Source of the DNA: Candidatus Altimarinota bacterium
Lineage (GTDB): Bacteria > Patescibacteriota > Gracilibacteria > UBA4473
Length of the DNA: 64,000 bases
Assembly (NCBI GenBank): GCA_021734785.1
Contig: JAIPIF010000003.1
Location: 62,001-126,000, forward strand
Direction: 5' to 3'
This document shows positions 26,589 through 35,300 of the stretch, piece after piece (the first letter of the stretch is position 1; every line of letters begins with the position of its first letter). The notes under the pieces are model-generated. The model did not search any database. It was given only the letters and a program-made list of their open reading frames with translations, and was not told the DNA's origin. A program made the translations under genes and the position numbers.

Positions 26589-26981
26589 ATGCCACACGTC
26601 ATCATCCTCTGCGGCTCTGAAAAAGATTTTCCCTTTGCGGAAAAAATCAAAGCTCCCCTGGAAGAAAAGGGTGTCTCTGTAAAACTCTTTGCCTCCTCTG
26701 CACACAAAAATGGAGAAAAAGTACTCGAAATCGTCCGGGAATTCGACGATGGAAAAAATGTGTTTGTGACGATCGCAGGACGATCCAACGCCCTCTCTGG
26801 ATTTGTCGCTGGTCACACAAATTCTGTCGTGATCGCGTGCCCTCCCCACAAGGACAAAATGGACTTCTTCATCAACATCAACTCAACGCTCCAGATGCCA
26901 AGCAAGACACCCGTTTTAACGATTCTCGATCCGGGAAACTGTGTCCTGGCGGTGGAACGGATTTTGAATTCTCAGAAATAA
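26589..26981 (+). CDS. PurE-like (AIR carboxylase family) protein
   Basis: 130 residues, about 30 short of typical PurE. Recognisable blocks: ILCGSEKDFPFAEKI (for GSxSDxP), ASSAHKNGEKV (for SAHRTP), and IAGRSNALSGFVAGHTNSVVIACPP (for AAHLPGxxAxxTxxPVIGVP). PurE isomerises carboxyaminoimidazole ribonucleotide in purine synthesis, but the substituted His and shortened ends leave its activity doubtful. ATG 26589 is chosen over TTG 26583. One base separates it from hisS, so the two share a transcript; the same pairing suggests expression coupling rather than a purine operon. Confidence 0.82.
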   Translation: MPHVIILCGSEKDFPFAEKIKAPLEEKGVSVKLFASSAHKNGEKVLEIVREFDDGKNVFVTIAGRSNALSGFVAGHTNSVVIACPPHKDKMDFFININSTLQMPSKTPVLTILDPGNCVLAVERILNSQK

Positions 26982-26982
26982 C

Positions 26983-28302
26983 ATGGCCCGAAAAATAAAA
27001 GCCCCCACCGGCACCGCAGACATGCTGCCTGATGCACATGATTTTGTGACGTTTGTCAAAAAAGTCGTCCGTCACCGATTTCGCCAAGCGGGATTTCGAC
27101 GGATTGAGGTACCGATTTTTGAGGAAACAGAACTCTTCGAGCGGTCGCTCGGTGTCGACAGTGAAATCATCAAACGAGAAGTTTATTCCTTCACCGATCC
27201 TCGCGGCCGCGACTTTTCCCTGCGGCCAGAGATGACCTCTGGCGTGGTGCGCGCCTTTTTGGAACACAAAATGTACGAAGGCCCGCTCCCGGTAGAGTTG
27301 TACTACATCGGCCGCTGTTTTCGATTTGAACGGCCAAAGTCTCGGACCCAACGAGAGTTTTGGCAGTTTGGTGGGGAAATCATCGGCGAGTCCGATCCGG
27401 CGATTGATGCTCAAATTATTTACCTCGGACATCGCATCCTAGCAGATCTGGGGATTCGGGATCGCTGTGATCTCAAAATTAATACGATTGGTTCGGTTGA
27501 GGATCGAGAAAAATACATTGATGCCCTTGCCAATTTTTATGCCGGAAAAGAGCGCAGTCTCTCCCCCCACGGACGCGAAAAACTCGAACAAAAAAAATAT
27601 CTCGATCTCTTGAATCCCCGCACAGAAGACGAAGAGGTGCTGGCAAAGATGGCCCCAAAAATCACGGATTTCCTCTCGGCACCGAGTCAGGAATTTTTTG
27701 ATCAGATGCTCTCGTATCTCAATGCGTTTGGCATCCCGTATACGATCGACCCTACGCTCGTGCGACCACTCCAGTATTATTCACAGACAACCTTTGAATT
27801 TCGAAAGACGGACTCTCGGGAAAAAATTCTTGTCGGAGGGCGGTATGACGGATTGGGCAAAAAAATGGGACACGAGAAGGTTTTGGGCGGATGTGGTTTT
27901 GCTGCGGGAATGGAGCGCACGATTGCGCTAATGAAAGAAGGAGGAATCGCGGTTCCACAAAAAGATATTTTGCAGATTTTCGTCGCCGCCACAGGAGTCG
28001 TGGCCAAAAAGCACGCCCTGCCAATTTTGGTGAAGCTGCGCGAGCACGGATTTCATGCGGTCGGAGTGCTGGGCAAGACCTCGATGGAAGAACAACTCAA
28101 TCGCGCCCAAAAATTTCACGTCCCCTACACTATTTTGATGGGCGATCTGGAGATCAAGAAAAATGAAGTTATCGTGCGAAACATGCAGAGCGGAAAATCC
28201 GAAACCATCTCTGCCGACGACATTGTCCCCCACATGGAAAAACTCCTCGGTGGACAAAAAGCCCTGGACACAACTGATGACTTTTTGCCGAAGAAGCAAT
28301 AA
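26983..28302 (+). CDS. hisS: Histidyl-tRNA synthetase
   Basis: 439 residues, normal length. N-terminal KAPTGTADMLPD, class II motif 2 (YYIGRCFRFERPKSRTQREFWQFGGEIIG), the HisRS signature LVRPLQYYSQTTFEF and GGRYDGLGKKMG, motif 3 in GCGFAAGMERTI, then the anticodon-binding domain (QIFVAATG ... ILMGDLEIKKNEVIVRNMQSG). It charges tRNA-His in the cytoplasm. It starts one base after the purE-like gene and abuts the convergent 28303 gene with no gap. Confidence 0.97.
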   Translation: MARKIKAPTGTADMLPDAHDFVTFVKKVVRHRFRQAGFRRIEVPIFEETELFERSLGVDSEIIKREVYSFTDPRGRDFSLRPEMTSGVVRAFLEHKMYEGPLPVELYYIGRCFRFERPKSRTQREFWQFGGEIIGESDPAIDAQIIYLGHRILADLGIRDRCDLKINTIGSVEDREKYIDALANFYAGKERSLSPHGREKLEQKKYLDLLNPRTEDEEVLAKMAPKITDFLSAPSQEFFDQMLSYLNAFGIPYTIDPTLVRPLQYYSQTTFEFRKTDSREKILVGGRYDGLGKKMGHEKVLGGCGFAAGMERTIALMKEGGIAVPQKDILQIFVAATGVVAKKHALPILVKLREHGFHAVGVLGKTSMEEQLNRAQKFHVPYTILMGDLEIKKNEVIVRNMQSGKSETISADDIVPHMEKLLGGQKALDTTDDFLPKKQ

Positions 28303-28737
28303 TTATTCTGTTTCTTCTGTCTTTGTGTGATCCGAGTCAAACCGGACATCCCGCGGGGCCATGTTGTCCCGGAATTTTCTGACGGGATCAGGAAGGATTT
28401 TTTGAATTGAGGAAAGTGTCTGTTCACACATCTCACGAAATCTTTTTTGGGACAACGCATACCGGATGTCACTGATACGAGTCGAAATCCAGTCCGAAAC
28501 ATCCGTTCTGTCGGGATAATTCGCATCTCCCGGGGTTCCTTCTTCTTGTTCCAAACGATCTCGGATTTCTTGTGTGCGATCTTGCAAAACTTCTTTTGGA
28601 AACGACAAACCCCATGCGTGCTGAAACCGAACTTTGAGTTTGTCAGCGGCCTCTGAAAACATGCTGAAGGGATGCCCCTCTTCGTGTTTGTCTTCAACTG
28701 CTTCCAATTTTTGCTGAAGCGTTTTTGGTCGATTCAT
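28303..28737 (-). CDS. Orphan hydrophilic protein
   Basis: 144 residues, charged and helical, with no signal peptide or membrane segment. Notable are a Glu/Lys-rich N-terminal helix and the acidic end SDHTKTEETE. No family recognised. Its stop touches that of hisS (tail to tail, zero gap). The start ATG lies 8 nt from the TACAAT of the divergent recR promoter, so the two 5' regions overlap. Confidence 0.75.
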   Translation of the reverse strand: MNRPKTLQQKLEAVEDKHEEGHPFSMFSEAADKLKVRFQHAWGLSFPKEVLQDRTQEIRDRLEQEEGTPGDANYPDRTDVSDWISTRISDIRYALSQKRFREMCEQTLSSIQKILPDPVRKFRDNMAPRDVRFDSDHTKTEETE

Positions 28738-28745
28738 TTTTCTGG

Positions 28746-28751
28746 TACAAT
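28746..28751 (+). promoter_or_regulatory. -10 box of recR
   Basis: GG-TACAAT, with TTTTGG 17 bp upstream as a weak -35 inside the start of the divergent orphan gene. Confidence 0.6.
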
Positions 28752-28792
28752 TCCGCAGAACTTTTTAGAGGAAATTTAAATTTTTGTCAAGA

Positions 28793-29398
28793 ATGCCCCT
28801 GCTCCCCCGCTCCATTTCTGATGCGATCGAAGCCCTCTCGGATCTCCCGGGAATCGGGACTCGCAGTGCAGAACGACTGGTATTTGCGCTCCTCAAAAAT
28901 GAAAATGGACTGGAGCAAAAAATCGGCATTACCCTCCAGGAACTCAAGAAAAATCTTCATGAATGTGAGCAGTGCTGTCATTTGGCCGAAGAGCCGCTGT
29001 GTCCCATCTGTCAGGATTCCGGACGCAGTGACAAACAACTCTGTGTGATTGCGTCTCCGCTGGATCTTTTGGCACTGGAGCGCACCCATGAGTACCGAGG
29101 AAAATATCACGTTCTGCACGGTGTGATCAGCCCTCTCGATCGAGTGCGCCCTGAGGATTTGCGAATGGACTCTCTTTTTGATCGTCTAAAAAAAGACGTA
29201 CCAGAAGAAATCATTCTCGCGCTCTCGGGCACCGCAGAAGCAGATGCTACGGCACTCTACCTGCACGACGAACTGGGGAAAATTTTTCCAGGAAAAATCT
29301 CACGACTTGCTCGTGGCATTCCTTCGGGCGGCGATCTGGACTACCTCGACGCGGGCACCCTCAGTCGCGCCATGCTGGAGCGGCGGGCGTTTGACTGA
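28793..29398 (+). CDS. recR: Recombination mediator RecR
   Basis: 201 residues, normal length. Helix-hairpin-helix LSDLPGIGTRSAERL, four-Cys zinc module with Cys58, Cys61, Cys70 and Cys73, a Toprim domain, and the C-terminal GIPSGGDLDYLDAGTLSRAMLERR (usual Walker-B-like end). RecR works with RecO/RecF to load RecA on gapped DNA. The Toprim strand reads LCVIASPLDLLALE, with Ala where the family commonly has Glu (VVE); RecR needs no Toprim chemistry, so it can still be active. The start is the ATG at 28793, not the upstream TTG. It ends in TGA, directly abutting the convergent 29399 gene. Confidence 0.96.
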   Translation: MPLLPRSISDAIEALSDLPGIGTRSAERLVFALLKNENGLEQKIGITLQELKKNLHECEQCCHLAEEPLCPICQDSGRSDKQLCVIASPLDLLALERTHEYRGKYHVLHGVISPLDRVRPEDLRMDSLFDRLKKDVPEEIILALSGTAEADATALYLHDELGKIFPGKISRLARGIPSGGDLDYLDAGTLSRAMLERRAFD

Positions 29399-29662
29399 TC
29401 AATAAATTCCACCCGAGGTTTCTGCATCATTTTTCTCAATCGCAGAAATTTTTTTCTGCACCACTTCGATAATTTCTGGCAACGACTGCAGTACACCACC
29501 GGCCTGTTTTTTATATGTTGAGAGATCTAAATTTTTCAGTTTCGCTTCATCTACTGCAAATCCCCCGAATTGGACAGCGTTCCGAATCAATGTTTTGAGT
29601 TTTTCCTCTGAAGAAGAAAAATCTTCTGGAGGGGTCCCGCGACCGATATTTTCTGGAGTCAT
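29399..29662 (-). CDS. Small orphan protein
   Basis: 87 residues, soluble and mainly helical, with a Ser/Glu-rich N-terminus and the end DAETSGGIY. No family recognised. It is the last gene of a minus-strand run (MGMT, PsiE, GT2, orphan, this gene), starting 6 nt after the upstream stop. Confidence 0.72.
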   Translation of the reverse strand: MTPENIGRGTPPEDFSSSEEKLKTLIRNAVQFGGFAVDEAKLKNLDLSTYKKQAGGVLQSLPEIIEVVQKKISAIEKNDAETSGGIY

Positions 29663-29668
29663 GAATTT

Positions 29669-30343
29669 TTATGAATTATTGAAACGATCGAGAGGATCAG
29701 CGGTCCACTTCCCTTCTGTGACCCGGCGATCCACCTGCTGGAGAAGAAATTGCATCTCCGCCAACACGTCTTTTTCCGGAGAAAAATCTCCGGCAGTTAT
29801 CTGGTCCGCCCACGCATAAATCTGTGAAGCCAGTTCGTCTGCTGACATGCGCCGAATGATTTTTTGTTTTTCCGCTGGACACTCTGTGTCATTGAGAGAA
29901 AACCGTGCTATTCCTTTTTTGAGAAAACGAACCCCCTCTCGGAGTTTTGGAGGAAGTTGTGCTTTTTTGAGAGCACGCTGTGCCAAAATTTCTCGTACCC
30001 TGCCTCTATACCGAGAAAAATGTTTTAAAAAAAAGTCCCCCTCATAATTCGCAAATTCAAAATCACCCTCTGCTTTCTTTTTTCGCTCGAGTGCATTTTC
30101 TATTTTGAAATCCTTTCTCGGTGAAAAGAACCGAGAGACTGGCAGTTTTTTGTGCGATATAACTTTGTCAATAACTTTCGAAACCTGTGGATGAATCTTG
30201 CTCTCTTCGCAGGACAAGGCATGACACAGTTGTAAAAATTCTTCTTCCGGGAGGGAGTCAAACAAAAGCGATTTGAGCTCTTTTTGTGAGCCCACTCCAA
30301 ACTCTTCAAAATTGATGATTTCCGAATGATTTTCTGGTTTCAT
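29669..30343 (-). CDS. Orphan hydrophilic protein
   Basis: 224 residues, charged, no signal peptide or membrane helix. A central Lys/Arg-rich part (FFSPRKDFKIENALERKKK) and an acidic/aromatic C-terminal half (YAWADQITAGDFSPEKDVLAEMQFLLQQVDRR) are visible. AT-rich compared with the neighbouring glycosyltransferase. It lies in the same operon, 22 nt after GT2. Function unknown. Confidence 0.75.
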   Translation of the reverse strand: MKPENHSEIINFEEFGVGSQKELKSLLFDSLPEEEFLQLCHALSCEESKIHPQVSKVIDKVISHKKLPVSRFFSPRKDFKIENALERKKKAEGDFEFANYEGDFFLKHFSRYRGRVREILAQRALKKAQLPPKLREGVRFLKKGIARFSLNDTECPAEKQKIIRRMSADELASQIYAWADQITAGDFSPEKDVLAEMQFLLQQVDRRVTEGKWTADPLDRFNNS

Positions 30344-30365
30344 CTACAATCTCTCTAAAACTTTT

Positions 30366-31214
30366 CTATTTTTTTGTCAACCAATTTTTCTTCCACTCGT
30401 ACCACCATTCTGCCGGGGGATAAAACGGCGCCACAAACCACGCAATCGGGAGAAATGCCCGCAGCACGTACAAACGAAATCCCCGCGGCAGGACCTCCAG
30501 CTCCGGATGGAGAGATTCAAACACGTGTGCATTTTTACGGGCGTTGCGGGTGTTATTCCAGACCTGCTCAGGGGTCTGCGCATGATCGTGCAGCACCTCC
30601 CACTCCGGATCGAAAAAAAGACGCATCCCTTTTTGGGCCATACGATACCCAAATTCGATATCCTCAAATCCCCAGCCTTTGAATTTTTCGGAAAACCGAT
30701 CCTCTTCGATCAGCGCTTTTTTGAGAGAAATATTCGATGTGTAAAAATGACGAAAATTGGCTCCGTGTTTTTCGATGGAGCGAAAGGCAAACTGGGCATT
30801 GTTTTGGAGCCAGCGGTGAAACGCATCACGAGCGAGCGCGGGTGTCCAGGAAATCCGCCCCAGGAGGGCTGACTTTTTTTCCGGATGAATGCGGTGAAAC
30901 CGCTCCAGTCGCACCAGCCATTGATCTCGTGGCAGCGTGTCGTCCCCGAGAAAAGCGATGATGTCTCCAGTGGCTTTTTCCAGTCCCAAATTTCGGGCAC
31001 CGGAGGCAAACTTCTTTTCTTTTGTTCGAAGGATTTTTATTTTTTGATCAATTTTTTTGATCATCTTTCGCTTCTCTGGGTCTACCTCGCCATCGAAAAC
31101 AACCAAAATCTCTGGCCGAAATCGATCGTACCCATCACAGGCAACGATCCGCCGCAGGACCGGAAAAAGGGTCTTGCGTCCGAGCGTCGGGATGATGATG
31201 GAAATGGTTTGCAT
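30366..31214 (-). CDS. Family 2 glycosyltransferase
   Basis: 282 residues from the ATG at 31214, which overlaps the PsiE stop (TGATG). GT-A features: ISIIIPTLGRKTLF at the N-terminus, FASGARNLGLEKATGDIIAFLGDDT (the nucleotide-sugar loop and a DD motif), TSNISLKK, and GWGFEDIEFGYRM, the ED acceptor-site motif shared with galactosyltransferase-like GT2 enzymes. A C-terminal amphipathic/hydrophobic stretch (YVLRAFLPIAWFVAPFYPPAEWW) may tether it to the membrane. It probably adds sugars to a surface glycan or lipid; donor and acceptor are unknown. Confidence 0.92.
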   Translation of the reverse strand: MQTISIIIPTLGRKTLFPVLRRIVACDGYDRFRPEILVVFDGEVDPEKRKMIKKIDQKIKILRTKEKKFASGARNLGLEKATGDIIAFLGDDTLPRDQWLVRLERFHRIHPEKKSALLGRISWTPALARDAFHRWLQNNAQFAFRSIEKHGANFRHFYTSNISLKKALIEEDRFSEKFKGWGFEDIEFGYRMAQKGMRLFFDPEWEVLHDHAQTPEQVWNNTRNARKNAHVFESLHPELEVLPRGFRLYVLRAFLPIAWFVAPFYPPAEWWYEWKKNWLTKK

Positions 31215-31654
31215 CAGAGGGGAAAAGATTCCTGGGTATCTTTTTGTTTGGATTTTTTTTGCAGCAAGTACTGGTTTTTGTATTCCAGGACAAACAGTGC
31301 TCCCACCAAAATCAGGGTGGAAATCGAATACCACATGACCCGCTCCGGATCGTGAAATGCAATCACCGTTTCCCGCATCATGTCTGTGATGCCGATGTAG
31401 ATAAAAAAGCGAATCGGAAAATGGTACTGCTTTTGGAAATAAATCTTGATCGCAGCCACCAGCTCCACGTAGAGCAAAATACGAAAGATTTTTTCCAGCA
31501 TCTCTCGGTGCGCTGGTCCCTCCTGAAAGACTGAAAGAGCAAACTCGGCAAACGTCCAGCCGATCAGCCCCAAGAAAATAACGCCGATGAGCCCAAGCGC
31601 CACGGCGCCGAAAAAGTGAAAAATGTTTGCAATTTTTTTATTCCATTTCTTCAT
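31214..31654 (-). CDS. PsiE-family membrane protein
   Basis: 146 residues with four predicted membrane helices (about residues 13-37, 55-75, 82-100, 107-130). The PsiE hallmark is the segment ELVAAIKIYF followed by FPIRFFIYIGITDMMRETVI. In E. coli PsiE is induced by phosphate starvation and its role is unknown. It sits 38 nt after the MGMT-domain gene and overlaps the GT2 start by one base. Confidence 0.85.
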   Translation of the reverse strand: MKKWNKKIANIFHFFGAVALGLIGVIFLGLIGWTFAEFALSVFQEGPAHREMLEKIFRILLYVELVAAIKIYFQKQYHFPIRFFIYIGITDMMRETVIAFHDPERVMWYSISTLILVGALFVLEYKNQYLLQKKSKQKDTQESFPL

Positions 31655-31692
31655 GGCTTCTGCACTCTAGCGTTTTTTACAAAAATGAAAAA

Positions 31693-31971
31693 TCATTTTT
31701 GGATAACCTTTCTCCCGAAAATTTTCACTCCCTCTCCTTTCAAAAGTTCTTCTTTTTTTCCCAGATTTCCGTTGTACCCATCGAGTTTTCCATCGGAACA
31801 AATTACTCGATGACAGGGCACGGACGGATCGCGGTTTTGTTTCATCAAATTCCCCACGACCCGAGCGGCTCCCGGAGAGCCTGCCAGTGCGGCGATTTCG
31901 CCGTATGTAGAGACTGCTCCGGCAGGAATTTTCTTGACCCAGTCAAACACGCGAGTAGAAAAATCTTCCAT
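31693..31971 (-). CDS. Stand-alone MGMT/Ogt DNA-binding domain with active-site Cys
   Basis: 92 residues, only the C-terminal domain of O6-alkylguanine-DNA alkyltransferase. It has the helix-turn-helix region (IPAGAVSTYGEIAALAGSPGAARVVGNLM, with the Arg finger), the active site PCHRVI with Cys kept, and the lesion-binding loop DGYNGNLGKKEELLKGEGV. Alkyltransferase-like (ATL) proteins normally replace the Cys by Trp or Ala, so a true methyl acceptor role is possible here despite the missing N-terminal domain. First gene of the five-gene minus operon. Confidence 0.92.
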   Translation of the reverse strand: MEDFSTRVFDWVKKIPAGAVSTYGEIAALAGSPGAARVVGNLMKQNRDPSVPCHRVICSDGKLDGYNGNLGKKEELLKGEGVKIFGRKVIQK

Positions 31972-32019
31972 GGACTTCCATTTAAAAATATTCCTTTCAA
32001 AAAATCAAAAGGAAAAAGA

Positions 32020-32049
32020 TTGACGACTGTTTTCTTGTGCGCGCACAAT
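32020..32049 (+). promoter_or_regulatory. Promoter of the candidate RNA/tiny ORF unit
   Basis: TTGACG (32020-32025), 18 bp, CACAAT (32044-32049). The expected start is near 32056. Confidence 0.72.
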
Positions 32050-32055
32050 CCGAGC

Positions 32056-32310
32056 GAGAGTAAATTTTGTGGTTTTTTTCAAACAGTTGGGTCATGCAAA
32101 ATTCCGGCATGTGGCACTCTCCCACAGGCACTCAGGACACGGAAAATTGCTTCGCCGAACGATCGAAAAAAACGGGTTTGTCTCTCCCTGTCCTGAAAAA
32201 ATCTATTTCCTAACCCATCCACAAAATGGCAGTCAAGAAACCGAAAGGCGGCAAAAAAGGCAAATAACTATTTGCTGAAAGAAAAAAGGAGCCCTCCGGG
32301 GCTCTTTTTT
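32056..32310 (+). ncRNA. Candidate structured RNA (promoter-to-terminator, no large ORF)
   Basis: This 255-nt unit lies between a good promoter and an intrinsic terminator and holds no gene-sized reading frame. Nested complementary segments suggest a fold: ATTTTGTGG (32064-32072) with CCACAAAAT (32219-32227), TGGGT (32088-32092) with ACCCA (32213-32217), CATGC (32093-32097) with GCATG (32107-32111), GTGG/CCAC (32111-32125), and CAGGACA (32133-32139) with TGTCCTG (32189-32195). The nesting is consistent apart from one shared base between the two small hairpins. I could not match it to SRP, RNase P or tmRNA consensus; a 6S-like role fits the size (about 180 nt to the end of the closing helix) but is only a guess. 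Confidence 0.5.
32226..32267 (+). CDS. 13-codon basic mini-ORF (MAVKKPKGGKKGK)
   Basis: ATG to TAA encoding 13 residues, six of them Lys, placed just before the terminator. Its ATG lies in the 3' strand of the 9-bp closing helix of the candidate RNA. There is no Shine-Dalgarno, which is normal in this genome. It may be a real mini-protein, a leader peptide, or chance; the simple basic composition argues for caution. Confidence 0.35.
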   Translation: MAVKKPKGGKKGK

Positions 32311-32312
32311 TA
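32285..32312. terminator. Bidirectional terminator between the RNA unit and leuS
   Basis: Stem GAGCCC/GGGCTC with loop TCCG, seven Ts on the plus side and an A-rich (T on minus) flank, so it can end both the plus RNA and the minus leuS transcript. Confidence 0.9.
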
Positions 32313-35300
32313 TCGTACCACAAACCCCACAATCCGCCCGGGCACAAAAATTTCTTTCACGATTTCTTTGCCGTCCAAATATTTAGCAACATTTTCGAGT
32401 GCCTGTGCCTGCTTCAAAACTTCTTCCTTCCCCGCCTTCTTGCTCATTTCAAAATCCCCTCGCACTTTTCCATTGACCTGCACAGCGTACGTGACCGTGT
32501 CCTCCTCCAGAAATTTTGGGGCAAATGCCGGCCAGCTCTCGTACGCGAGTGACTCTTTTTCGCCAAGAACTTCGTGCCAAATCTCCTCCGCCAGATGCGG
32601 GGCAAATGGAGAGAGCAGCACACAGAAAATTTTTCCGACTCTTCTGCTATCCTCTTTTTTTTCGCGACGCAAACCACTTGTCCCCACAAAAGACATCATC
32701 TGAGCAACAGCCGTGTTGAATTTGAATTTGTCGATATCTTCTCCTACTTTTTTAATCGTTTGATGCAGTGCTTTTTCTTTTTGTTGCTCAACTGAAGGGC
32801 TTTTTTGAATTACGGGAGTTGATGCTGATGCTATCCACTGAAATTCTTTCCAAATTTTGTCTAAAAATCTTCTGATCCCTTTGACCGCACTGCTGTCCCA
32901 GGCGATCGCCTGATCGAAGGGCCCCAAAAACATCTCGTACAGGCGCAGGGTGTCGGCACCGTATTTTTCAACGATTTCGTTCGGATTGATCACATTGCCA
33001 AATGATTTTGACATTTTGTGTCCGTCCTCGGCCAGGATCATCCCGTGCGAGATCCGTTTTTTGTACGGTTCCGCCGTGGGGACGAGTTTTTGGTCAAACA
33101 AGAATTTGTGCCAAAACCGCGAGTACAGCAGATGCAGTGTCGTGTGCTCCATGCCGCCGTTGTACAGATCGACTGGCGTCCAGTAGTTGAGTTTTTCCGG
33201 CGCGGCAAACTGCTCGTCGTTGTGTGGATCGGTGTAGCGCAGAAAATACCACGAGCTCCCCGCCCAGTTTGGCATGGTGTCTGTTTCCCTTTGTGCCACT
33301 CCGCCACACGTCGGACACGAGGTCTGTACCCAGTCTGAAATTCGCGCCAGCGGCGACTCACCGTCATCGGTGGGTTCGTAGCTTTTGACATCGGGAAGTT
33401 CCAGTGGCAATTCAGATTCTGGCAGTGGCACAGCACCGCATTTATCACAGTGCACCACCGGGATCGGCTCTCCCCAGTACCGCTGCCGAGAAAAAACCCA
33501 GTCACGGAGTTTGTAGTTTGTCTGCTTTTTGCCAATCCCCTCTTTTTCAAGATGGGCAATTATTTTCTCAATTGCCTCTGGAACAGGTAGATTGTTCAGG
33601 AATTTTGAATTAACTACCACTCCTTCATCTGAACAAAAAGGAAGTTCAGGAGAATAAAGTCGAAAGTTAAATTCTGTGGGTTTTCCAAGTTTGCAGTATT
33701 TATTGATAGCTTTTTGAATTTTTTCTAAATCCGTTCCTAAAAATGACCATCCTCCTCCTGAATGCATGATTTTTACACCATTTTTTGCTCCCGCATAAAA
33801 CGAAAGCTCTTTGTCTCCAAAAAAAGTTTCTCGGTCAAAAAAACCATCTTTGACTGCTTGATCACTCATCCACTCAGATTCAACCACTTTTTTTATTTCA
33901 ATTGTATTTTTTCCAAATTTTTCATTCATTTTCTTCGCAAATTCAAAATCGCGCTCGTCGTGTGCGGGCACACACATGATCGCCCCCGTGCCGTACCCCA
34001 TCATCACGTAGTCAGCGATCCAGACAGGGATCGGTTTCCCAGTGGCAGGATTGGTCACGTGGGCTCCCGTGAAGACGCCGGTCTTTTCTTTCGCTTCCTG
34101 CCGAGTCAAATCTGACTCCGTGGCGGCTTTTTTTTGGTATGTTTCAACCGCATCTCGCTGCTGATCCGTGACGATTTTGTTTACCAGTGGATGCTCCGGT
34201 GCCAGGACGAAGTACGTCGCCCCAAACAGCGTGTCCGGACGGGTGGTGAAGACCGGAATCTGTACCGGCTGATCCCCGAGAAACAGAGCGTGCGACTCTT
34301 TTTTTTCGTGAGAACGCAGGTACTCAAACGTCTTTTCAAAATCAGCCTGCGTTTTGATCCGTTCAAAGTGGTACCCATTCCGCCAGAGATGGTTGAATTG
34401 AGAACGATCGTTTTTGTCAATGAGCGACTCCATCTCCCCATCAGAAGAAGGATTGTTAACGCAGCCGTTTACGGCTGCGCTCCGCCCGTAAACGGGCGGA
34501 TTAACCGCATTCGATTCTTCAGAAAACTGTTGAAAATACCGACGGGAAGAAACACCTTTCATCCGATTTGCTACTCGCTCCAGTCGATCTGCTTCATCCA
34601 CCCACACCACGGCGTGTACGTGATTTTGAGTGACCACAGACTCGAGGATACAAAACGAATCATTGGCATTTTCTTCAGCCTCAATCAGCCCCCGCAAAAT
34701 TGCTTTTTGTTTCTGCGCTGAGTCCAGAAGCTTTTTTCCCGGGATGAAATCCTTTTCTTGAACATCGTTTTTTAAATTTTCTTTTTCGGAAACTGTGTTC
34801 CACGTCACGAAAAAGACATTTTCAAATTCATCTCCATCTGGAAAAAATACTTCCCGGATATCTCGTTCTTTTTTTTCTGTCACTTCAAACAAAACCTCCG
34901 CCCCGTGACTTTTGCCGATCCAATTTTTCTGCTGGGCTTTGATTTTGTCGAGGAAGTCGACGGTGTCCAGATCTTCAATCAGTCGATCGGCGTATTTGGT
35001 GATCGCCAGCATCCACTGATTTTTCTCTTTTTTGACGACTTCGCCTTTGCAGCGCTCACAGGCCCCGTCCACGACCTCCTCGTTTGCCAGGCCAATTTTA
35101 CAACTCGTACACCAGTTGATCGGCATCGACTTTTTGTACGCGAGACCGTGTTTCAAAAGTTGCAAGAAAATCCACTGCGTCCATTTGTAGTATTTTGGAT
35201 CCGTGGTATTTATCTCCCGATCCCAGTCGTAGCTCAGGCCCAGCGCCTGCATTTGGGATTTAAACGTGGCAATATTTTTTTCGGTTGCTTCGGCGGGGTG

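Noticed and set aside
32056-32310. SRP RNA, RNase P RNA or tmRNA
   Set aside because: The GGAA-tetraloop SRP core, the RNase P GAGGAAAGUC-type element and the tmRNA tRNA-like ends are all missing.
34284-34880. Intein in leuS
   Set aside because: No Cys/Ser at the insert start, no HN dipeptide at the end, and no Hint blocks; the insert fits an HUH domain instead.
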